Shown: positions 24,980 to 35,100 of the stretch, piece by piece | Layout: each line of letters opens with the position of its first letter | Position numbering within the stretch: the first letter of the stretch is position 1 | DNA from: Ostrinia nubilalis | Lineage: Eukaryota; Arthropoda; Insecta; Lepidoptera; Crambidae | Length of the DNA stretch: 64,000 bases | NCBI RefSeq assembly: GCF_963855985.1 | Contig: NC_087117.1 | Location: forward strand, 4,661,001 to 4,725,000 | Direction of reading: 5' to 3' | The notes under the pieces: model-generated | The model's input: only the letters and a program-made list of their open reading frames with translations | What the model was told of the DNA's origin: nothing | Database searches by the model: none | Program-made: the position numbers and the translations under genes

Positions 24980-25477
24980 TCTATACTTACAATAAATCTG
25001 TAGCTAGGTCAATTCTGTACATGAAATATATTTTCAAAATAACTATCAGGGGGTGATTAGTGATCGATACTGATGCCAAAAATGCAATCAGCAAAATTTT
25101 TGTCTGTCTGTCTGTCTGTCCGTCTGTATGTTCCTTATAGAAACAAAAACTACTCGACGGATTTTAACGAAACTTAGTACAATTATTCGTCATACTCCTG
25201 GGCAGGTTATAGTATACTTAGGAATTCCCACGGGAACAGGAATTAGCGGGAAAATCCTTTTGTATGAAAAATCTAAACCGCTTAAGTTAGACGCTTGAAA
25301 TTTGGCATGCAGGTATCTTAGTAAACTTAAAGCTTGGTTACAACAGGATATTGCAAAATTCCCACGGGAACGGGAGTTAGCGGGAAAAAACATTTGTATG
25401 AAAAAATCTAAACCGCGTAAGATAGATGAAGGGGGTAAAATGGGATCCACGCGTACGAAGTCGCGGGCGGCCGCTAG
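24980..25477 (+). mobile_element. Helitron copy 1 (TCTATACTTA ... GGGCGGCCGCTAG)
   Basis: Starts with TC after A, ends CTAG before T, with the palindromic GCGGGCGGCCGC just inside the 3' end. Contains a (TCTG)n run and internal near-duplicate blocks. No open frame of note. Confidence 0.85.
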
Positions 25478-25845
25478 TATGATAATAATAATACAGTTAA
25501 GTTTCAGCCAAACCAACGCGATCACACGCTATCAGCCGGTTCGCCGATTGGCTAATAAATCTGGGAATTTGAATTTACTATTCTAGGGATACCAAGTCGG
25601 CATCAGATAGCGCCTATCAACCACGGTTCTGTCACGCATTTTGACCTTCTTCGGCCATGTATCTCCATCCATAGAGCGTCTTGTAGTGCAGGGAAAAGTT
25701 GAGGGCACCAGACCACGTGGTAGATCACCAATGAGATGGACGGATCAGATCAAGGTCGCAACTAACTGATCGCGTGTGATCGCGATGGTTTGACCGAACC
25801 TTTCCTATGTCATACCATGCCAAGAAATTAAAACGAGTTGAGTAA

Positions 25846-26328
25846 TCTATACTTATAATAAATCTGTAGAGAGGTCTATTCTGTACATGAAATATATTTT
25901 CAAAATAGGGTGATTAGTGATCGATACTGATGCCAAAAATGCAATCAGTAAAATTTTTGTCTGTCTGTCTGTATGTTCCTTATAGAAACAAAAACTACTG
26001 GACGGATTTTAACGAAACTTGGTACAATTATTCTTCATACTCCTGGGCAGGTTATAGTATTCCTAGGAATTTTCCCACGGGAACGGGAATTAGCGGGAAA
26101 ATCTTTTTGTATGAAAAATCTAAACCGCTTAAGTTAGACGCTTGAAATTTGGCATGCAGGTAGGTACCTTAGTAAACTTAAAGCTTAGTTACAACAGGAT
26201 ATTGCAAAATTCCCACGGGAACGGATGTTAGCGGGAAAAAACATTTGTATGAAAAAATCTAAACCGCGTAAGATAGATGAAGGGGGTAAAACGGGATCCA
26301 CGCGTACGAAGTCGCGGGCGGCCGCTAG
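25846..26328 (+). mobile_element. Helitron copy 2
   Basis: Same ends as the copy at 24980, also in an A/T target, same orientation. The 368 bp between them contain a LINE RT fragment (25610-25770). Confidence 0.85.
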
Positions 26329-26539
26329 TTAATTAATAAACTGGTACAGGAAACAACAATAGAATTAATATGCAAATTGGAAAACATGGGTGCAAATGAG
26401 GAAAATCACAACCCAATCTGTTTATTCACTGGGCAGCAAAAATTTGTCCTTAGTTGGCCGATAGTTGGGCCCGATTCTAATTTGTATGAAGAATCGGCCG
26501 ATACCAAATCGGTGTCTCAAGTCTCAAGATTCTGGAGTG

Positions 26540-26635
26540 GAGGCCGTGAAACCGGTCAACATGGAAATCTAGTCTAGCACAAAAAAAAATCATTGGGGGT
26601 GGCCTATGTTCAGCAGTGGACGTTCTATGACTGAA

Positions 26636-26688
<53 letters not shown>

Positions 26689-26695
26689 AATGATG
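26540..26695 (+). mobile_element. RTE-type LINE tail with long (ATG)n
   Basis: GGCCTATGTTCAGCAGTGGA, then about 17 ATG units (26637-26689). Just beyond, at 26702, lies CCTCAGATCATAGAA, the terminal sequence of the element at 48572. Confidence 0.75.
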
Positions 26696-26805
26696 ATGAT
26701 GACCTCAGATCATAGAATGATGATGACCCATGCGAAGCCGGGTGCAGGGTTTCTCAACCATTCGGCTCCATGGACCCCTGTTTTATCAATGTGATAAGTA
26801 TATTA

Positions 26806-27227
26806 CAGGGTGGAATTTTGTAATGATACCTGGAGGGAAAGTACTCATAATACTGTAGGTAGAAAGTTTTACTGATTTTCCTTTATTTTTGAAAAGAAAG
26901 AGAACTGCGTTCAAAGATTTTCGAAAATTCTCTACCATACCATACAATTTCCTGTACATACTCGTAACTAAAATGATTTAAGAATTCATGGTTTTCCTTT
27001 CATTTGATTTATCAAGTTTGTTAGAGAGATGCCATCCTTACACTTAACGATCGATGAAATAAAAATACAGGGTGTAATTTTTAACAGATTTTAGTTGTTT
27101 GGAAATCTTTGAATGCAGTTCTATTTCTTTTCAAAAATAAAGGAATGTTTTTTTTGACAAAAAAATTCTATCTAACTACAATATTAAGAGTACTTTCCCT
27201 CCAATGGTAATACAAAATTCCACCCTG
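26806..27227. mobile_element. TA-flanked MITE, CAGGGTGGAATTTTGTA ends
   Basis: CAGGGTGGAATTTTGTAATG ... TACAAAATTCCACCCTG, with subterminal GGAGGGAAAGTACTC / GAGTACTTTCCCTCC pairing and a further CAGGGTGTAATTTTTAAC inside. Confidence 0.82.
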
Positions 27228-27479
27228 TATATTTCTTGTTGCAAATGGAGTCAATTTTAGGAGTTATTTTGGACAATTTCAACCATAATTCCAAGCTGCC
27301 ACCATTATAAATATTGTCGCGAACCCCCTGCCGTCCAATGGCGAACCCCTATGGGTTTGCGAAACCCTAGTGCAGGGTTTCCCAAACTATGGGTCGCGAC
27401 CCAGTGCACAGTGGTGGGTCGCGAGCGAACAGAGTGGGCCCTGCCTGTAGATCAACACACCACACTACCGATCCGAGTC

Positions 27480-27770
27480 CTTTATTTAGGTATATTGGTA
27501 ACGGTTAAGTACGAGAAACTCTGTGCAGATTCTGCCATACAGAAGAAGAGACGGCCATGCATGTTCTTTGCTTATGCGGCCCGCTTATGAGCAAAAGAAG
27601 TATCCATCTCGGGCGACACATCATGCACCCGGATGAGAGCAGATATCACGTTCCAAAGAATCTAAGCAGTGAACTCTAAACACAAGGGCTGCCACAATAG
27701 ATCAAACCTGGTCGAGCTGGCGAAAATGAAGAACCAAAAAACCAATAATAATAATAATAACGGTTGAATT
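27480..27770 (+). mobile_element. LINE 3' end with AATAAT tail
   Basis: Frame-broken LINE end (CTCTGTGCAGATTCTGCC, GCATGTTCTTTGCTTATGC), a 3' UTR GCCACAATAGATCAAACCTG and an (AATA/AATAAT) tail. The same UTR piece recurs at 43945-44005, downstream of gene C. Confidence 0.65.
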
Positions 27771-27804
27771 TCCTATAGGTGGGTCCCGAGTTTGGTAACT
27801 TGTA

Positions 27805-28924
27805 AGGTGGGTGGACCATGGAAGGCCACTCTAACGAGTAAACGCTTTTTATTCCTTTATTAACTGGATAAATGAAAAAAACAAATTATCAAATAATAGT
27901 TTGTTTTATTGTGTACCATATAAATCACTTTTTTTTAACCTAGCTTTAATCAGTATTCATTAAACTTAAGTTTTGTTAAGCTCTTCCAAATGGCCTTGCA
28001 AGCAACACGGCTCCAAACAAGGCCAATATTATACATCAGTCGTTCAACTTAAAAATAGAGTTGTAACAATTAATATATTCGCTTTTACTAAAACTACATA
28101 ATAAGCTCTTTCATTTAAGCAAAACATTAAATGCTCAATATATTTTTATCATTTATAAAAAACTCAAAGAACATTACTTGAACACCATCGTATAACTAAG
28201 AATATATTATTGGAAATTATTTAAAAACAGTAGTAATGAGTATTATATTGACATCAAATAACTTGCCAACGCGTATTATAATGAAATTAAAAACTTTTTT
28301 TTTACCTCAAATGGCCTTCTTATGGGTCCGTTCTTTGTAAGGCCAAAATGAGTTAATATGAGTTAAAAAGTTTAATAACCCTTGTAAATAAAAATATTAT
28401 AAATATAAAACATTGTTTTAACTGTAACGGTACGTATTTACTAAAAAGTAACTGTTCATATGTTCATGGTTTGTACATGTTCTTTGTAAGGTCCATGTAC
28501 CCTAGCAAGGCCAACTGTCAAATTTTTGATGGGCCTTGTAAGGAACCATTGGCTTTGCTGGGAACACTACCAATATTTTAACTTAAATCGAGGCAAAACT
28601 ATTATTTTTTTCTTTAGTACCATAAACATATCCTTATACGACAGTTCACAGTAAAAAAATATGAAATAATAATAGGTTATCTAACTAAAAACGTACGTTT
28701 TGCTGTGCGCGCGAATAACAATTGTAACGTCGATGACCGAAGTCCACGAATCGTGAGATCGCACTGCCACAATAGCGGCGCAAGCGACTCGCCGCCGCAT
28801 CTGTGGCCTTAAGTTTGATGGATCTTAGTGTATAGCCGAAGGAATATGTGTTTTCATGTCAATAACTACGACTTTTTGATAGTTGGCCTTCAAAGGAGCG
28901 TGGCCTTCCATGGTCCACCCACCT
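27805..28924. mobile_element. 1.1-kb TA-flanked element nested in the hAT
   Basis: Ends AGGTGGGTGGACCATGGAAG ... CTTCCATGGTCCACCCACCT with TA on each side. Subterminal AAGGCCA/TGGCCTT words recur through it (27990-28050, 28305-28345, 28480-28560). Superfamily not recognised. Confidence 0.8.
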
Positions 28925-28975
28925 TATTAGATGAGTCGTCGTAGCTCGTAGCCCAGACAACTTTGGGAACCACTG

Positions 28976-29160
28976 CCCTAGTGGATGGAAGAAGGATAAA
29001 TATGCCGGTCTTAAGTTGAATATACTCAGTCCTTTGAGTTTTCCTTAAGCGAACAGTTCTTCTTAAGACATTTATTATTATGTTATTATAGTGGTATTAT
29101 CTACTCAGCTGTAAGTTTGTAAAATAAAATAAAATTCAGTGAATTCTTTTTAAATACAAG
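28976..29160 (+). promoter_or_regulatory. Probable promoter and 5' UTR of gene B
   Basis: Only about 180 bp separate the hAT element from the gene B start codon, so core promoter and leader must lie here or within the transposon. AT-rich; no firm TATA or initiator could be picked. Confidence 0.35.
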
Positions 29161-32100
29161 ATGAACAATTCAATCTTTGTGATTGCTATTGGTAAGTTTT
29201 AAAATGATTTATTTAAAAAACGTAGGTACAAGAATACTTTTTTAAAGAATATTTTTTAAAACTTGTATGGTTTTTGGTCTGCACACTGGATGTGTTCTGC
29301 GGTCTGCGGTCAGTGCAAAGTGAACGCAGCCCGATTAATTTTATAAAAGAACTTTGTCTGTCTCTATGCATAAAATATTTTTTTTTACAATTTACTTTAT
29401 TATTCTTCTATGAGATTACAAGTCCCTAGTAGTGGAGGGAAGTCGAACCTTAATTTCGAACTCCTCGTTCTTCTGATTAATTTCGTTGCGGGTCCAATGA
29501 CAGTTTAACTTTCCCTCGGGACAAACTTGACCTTCATAGGTTGGGTTTTTATGGCGGTCAAGCTGTAGATCTTGGCTACACAGGAGTTGCAGTGGTGGGA
29601 ACGAGAGGTGGGAAAAGTCCTGTATTTTATTTTATTCTTTAGTTCAAAATTTGAGACTCCTAGGACTTGTAGTTTTTGAGATTTCGTGATGCATGAGTGA
29701 GTCAGTCAGTGACCTTTCGCTTTAACGGGTTAAAAATTACTACAATTTAGTTATAGTATGGGAGTCATGTTGTTTCGTTCGTTTCGTTCGTTTTCAGCCA
29801 AATGACGTCCACTGCTGGACAAAGGCCTCCCCCAAGGTTTTCCACAATGAACGGTCCTGCGCTGCCCGCATCCAGGCACTTCCCGCGACGTTGTTTATAA
29901 ATTAAAAAATCATCATAATCATCTTACCTACCTAACTACTTATTTCCTGTATATTTTCCTTGTTGATGCATAAAAGGCAACTGGGCAAACCAGTATTCTT
30001 TAATAGCGACTTTAAAACTAGTCTGTTGGTATGCCGGTGGCAGATGCCCAGTTTTATTGGGACGTCCCGTTGTCCAGGGTTCGGTGTCCCGATACTTGAT
30101 TGTGATTCCAAATTTAACAGGGTGAAATATTGCAAACAATTGCAATAATTTTTTAATAAGCTCTATAGAACAGTATGGACAATGGACATAACTTTATAAT
30201 TATTTTTAGTGGTACCTATAGTTAGTATTTTTTCGAAAAAAAAAGTGTTTTTCTATGAACGAAGTATATTTTTATCCACGTGTGTCAATTTAGAAACCGC
30301 GCGCAGCGGATAGAAATAATGTAAGTAAATATGAAAAAAAAATTCTTTACGTAAATCGATTATGTCACTGATTCTGAGTCGCTCAAAAAATTCAGCTACT
30401 GTTTGCAAAGACACCCTACGAGTATATATCTTGTCCATTCATGAAAAATATTTCATTAATTGCTTTTATGTGTTTTCAGCAATCGCAACTCTTCTTTCGT
30501 GTGCAGACGCTCAAAATGATCGTAAGTACTAATTTATGTACACTAATATTATAAAAGGAAAAACTCATAAAACTCATTTTATTTCTGCTAAAGCCTGGTC
30601 TCTGAGCACGTACAATTTTGTCCAATGACCCCAAGCTACCCATCCTTATCGCTCGCGCGTAATTATATTGCTGTCGCGACTGTGCGACGGGCGCCTGCAG
30701 TGAGTGTGCGAGCTGTGTGTGTATAGTAGGAATTATTTCCGATTTAATTCATTTTTGTGTTTAATTCTACTGGCCTATGTTATTGATATCCGTAACCATA
30801 ATCGAAACTTTCGGATATCCGAAATAAAAAAATATCCGAAACCGTAACCGATTCAAAAGTTTCGGATAGTTTCGGATGTAGGCAGTTTAAATAAAATTGT
30901 TTTTTGTATAGCATTATAACTATCTAAAGGCATAACAGCCTGATTTACCTTTATAATGCCATCTAGTATCAATTTTTATTTTTTTATTACTTTTTATTCG
31001 ATGTAAAGTGTGCGGCCATGAATGAACCGTGTTAGACAACTTTTGCAAATTGCATTCTAAAGCACACATAACCGTAACCGTAACCGAAACTTTCGGATAT
31101 CCGAAATGAAAAAATAACCGAAACCGTAACCGGTATAATATTAATCGTATATTCGTAACTGTATCCATAACCGAAACTACATATCAGTAACATCCCTAAT
31201 TCAAACACACCAACGCGTAGGATAGCGATAGGGCTTAGTGCTAGTTTACATCAAACGTCGTCACTAGTGAGCGCGTCAAAAAAATCTATGAAGATTTTAG
31301 TTCTTGAAATTTTCCGCTAGGGGCGCTGTATAATCCGTTATACATTTAATGTCACTTTTTTACGCAGTCGACATCGAATGCGTTTGATGTATCACACTAC
31401 GCCCCCTGCACGCGTTGGTGTGGTTGAACCATTGAGTTATAATGTACTAAAGTCCGGTCGCCGAGCACGTAGAATTTCGTCCAATGACCCCAAGCTACCC
31501 ATCCTTATCGCTCGCTCGAAATTATTGCTGTCGCGGCTGTGCGACGGGCAGCCGCAGTAAATGTGCGAGCGCGATAGCAATATAATTACGCGCGAGTGAT
31601 AATGATGGGTAGCTTGGGGTCGTTGGACGAAATTCTACGTGCTCGGCGACCGGACTATAGTTGAAGCATAAAAAAGAGCGATCATCATCTTGTAATCAGA
31701 AATAGTTGAGAGGGTTTTAGAAAAAAGAATTTATTAGGATTACCAAATATGCGCAGAACTGACGCCCGATGGGGCAGCAAGGTTCTGGAGTGGAGACCGC
31801 GTACCGGAAAACGCAGCATAGGACGTCCACCCACATACCATAAAGGTAGCAGGAAGGCGCTGGACGCAGGCCGCTACCAACCGGGCAGCATGGAACGCAT
31901 TGGGGGAGGCCTATGTTCAGCAGTGGACGTCCTATGGCTGAGATGATGATGATGATGGCCAAATATGCAAGTTCAAAAATAATGAGTTAGTGCTTCTTCT
32001 CAGCACTGAACCATTTATTGTCCCGAAACAGTGGTAGGAAACGTGTAAAAGCGCTTTCTAAAAGCCTATTTGCAAAAATAACATGAAAATTCGAGCCTGG

Positions 32101-35100
32101 AAATCAATCAATTTCGATAGGTTAAACTTTCTTAGTTTTTGTTTGTTTGAAACTAGTGGCGCAGCGCGTCATTGCGGGTCCAATGACAATTTCTTCCCCG
32201 GGACAAAGACCTTCACTGGTTGTGTTTTTATTGCCGGTCGAGCCGTAGAGCCCTGGCTACACAGAAGTTCAAGCGGTGGGAACGATAGGTAGGAAATAGA
32301 CCCGTTAATGTCCAAAAATTTTTTTTTTTTTGCAGAATGTGGAACGCTATCGCCAATGCCGATACCCCTGGATTCAGGATCCGACAGCCCTGACAGCACT
32401 GAGCTGCCCTGGCATGGTGCCGTGTACAAGAAGACCACTACCCCTTATCAGTTCCGCTGTGCAGTTACTTTGGTCACGAAGAAAGTCGTTTTATCAGGTA
32501 AATAAGCAAGTGACAGCTAAATTAAGAACGGTATTATCAGTATCAAGCTGAAGTGACAACTGACATTGCGTGATTAGATTAGCAAGCTGAAGGTGGCAAT
32601 GGGCAGGGCACATAGTACACAGAACTGACGGCCGATGGGGCAGCAAGGTTCTGGAGTGGAGGCCGCGTACCCGAAAACGCAGCGTGGACCAACGACATCA
32701 TAAAGTTAGCAGGAAGGCGCTAGACGCAGGTCGCTACCAACCAGGTAACATAGAAAGCATTAGGGGAGGCCTATGTTCAGCAGTGGACGTCCTATGGCTG
32801 AGATGATGATGATGATGATGATGATGATGAAACATTGCGTGGGACGTCCACCCACAAGGTGGACTGGCGACAGGTAAAAGTTGCAGAAAAGCGCTGGATG
32901 CAGGCCGCTGCCAACCGGCCATTCTGAAAATCATGGGGGGAGGCCTATGTCCAGTACATAATCATAGAGCGACTGTTGTTCTGTTACAAGTAATGCTCTA
33001 GTCTTACTCGCAAGCTACATTAAAGTGTTTTAAAGAAGTAGTCTTGTAATTTTTGGTAAATGGTGACAATTACCCAATTTTCAGCTGCACATTGTTTCTG
33101 GGACGGGGTTAAGGAAACTGCACTGAAGGCTGAGGACTTCGCGGTGGCTCTCGGCAAAACACACCGGCCCTGGGCCGCCCCTGAAGACCAGCATGCACAG
33201 AAATCTGATGTAAGTGTCCCTAATAGCCCTATACATAACCATCAGGTACCGCCTGTCCTGCCCATAAAATATTAAGTTCGTCGTTCGTCTCAGCCAAATG
33301 ACGTCCACTGCTGGATAAAGGCCTCCCCCAAGGTTTTCCACAATTAACGGTCCTGCGCTGCCCGCATCCAGGCTCTTCCCGCCACCTTCACCAGATCGTC
33401 GGTCCACCTAGTGGGAGGCCTGACCACGCTACATCTTCCAGCCCGTGGTCGCCACTCAAGAACTTTCCTGTCCCAACGGCCATCAGCTCTACGAGCTTTG
33501 TGCCCCGCCCACTGCCACTTCATTTTAGCGATACTGCGGGCTATGTCTTTGTGGAAATCCTTGGGGGAGGCCTTTGTCCAGCAGTGGACGTCTTTCGGCT
33601 GAAACGAACGAACGTATGTAGGTATACTATATCGCCACTGCCTGTTTTGAGGCTGAAATGATGATGATGATGACCTTCTTTGTTCGGCATTAAAAAAATA
33701 TATTTTCTCAGGTCGCTGAAATAAAACTGCCAGCCCGTTTCCGTGGCGGTTTGACGAACTACCAGGACGACTTGGCAGTGCTGGTGTTGGCCAAGGAGAT
33801 CACCTTCAGTCCTCATGTTCGACCGGTGTGTCTGGACTTCGACGTAATCTTCGAGCGACAGCAATTAAAAGAAAACTCCCTGGGGAAGGTAATAGCATAC
33901 TAATCTTTAAATACTTCCAAATTATAGCATGTGTCCAGGGTAAAAGTTGAAAGTAGACTTATCAACTTGGAAAGGGATCAACACCGCATCGGCTTTCGCG
34001 AGCTGTCAAACGCGATGGTGTTTACATTACGGTGCGGATAAGGGTGTACGTTGCAACTAGGGATTGCAATCGAATATTCGAATATTCGAATATTCGAATT
34101 TTAATTTCAAATTAATATTCGAATAGTAAATTAACAAGTATTCGAATATTCGAATATTACAAAAATAAATAGAAAAGATAGAAAGAAGACAACTTAGTGT
34201 TTTAAATACATATCACCAACTAAAAGAACTAGTCATTGTTGCTTCCGAATGCATTTGTGAACACTAAGTTGTCTTGTTTCTATCTTTTCTGTTCATTTTT
34301 ACGCTGTTGAGTTTTCTTTGTTTGTTTTTTCAATCATATTTTTATTATTCGCAACTTTGATGCAAATAGTATAAAAGAGGCGATAGAGCGAAACCACGGT
34401 TCCAAATAATTTGAAAGAGACAACTCTATTGAGCAAAGTCAGTTGACTGATGCTGGACTGATGCTGAAGACGGCGGTCTTACTCCAGGGCACAACACCAG
34501 AGGCATGGAATAGAAGCGTGGTAGTGCTCTTTTTGGACTATGAGACGGCCTTTGTTTCGATCGAGACATAAGCAGTGCTGCAATCTCTCCGACTATCGGT
34601 TTATCGAGGTGCTGAAATGCCTGTACAGAAACGCTACCATGTCGGTCCGAGTACAGTACAATACCTCTGCGGCGAGGCGTGAGGTAGGGATATCTCCGAA
34701 ACCATTGACCGCTGCATTGGAAGACGCTTTCAAGCTCTTTGAATGGAAAGGATTCGGCATAATTACCTTCCAATAGCGAATACAACACTCAGCTTCGGTT
34801 TGCCGACGATATTGTATTGACGTTATTGTGACAAAACGAAGTTTAGGTCCAACGTCCATGTTTCGCTTGGAGCTCGATTCTGTTGACAAGTATGTCTTCC
34901 TCTGACAAACGATTCGGCTAGGAGATTAAATTTCGAGAAAAAGGTAAATCTAACTATGCAACATCTTTCCGTCCAAAATACCTCAGTGACTAAGATGAAA
35001 TTCTTCAATCAGTGTGTGTTACCTTTACCAGTGATGGCACACGGCTCAGAAACGTGGCCTCTTACAATAGGCCTTATAAATAAGCTCAAAATTGCACAGC

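Larger units (their letters stand above)
27373..28975. mobile_element. hAT-type element with 8-bp target duplication CCCTAGTG
   Basis: Ends CAGGGTTTCCCAAACT and TTTGGGAACCACTG, flanked by perfect CCCTAGTG at 27365-27372 and 28976-28983. Contains a LINE 3' end (27480-27770) and a second DNA element (27805-28924). No transposase frame. Confidence 0.85.

Noticed and set aside
26637..26689. Regular short repeats as a CRISPR or coding Met-rich tract
   Set aside because: Plain (ATG)n microsatellite at the end of an RTE LINE, as at 62117 and 32803.
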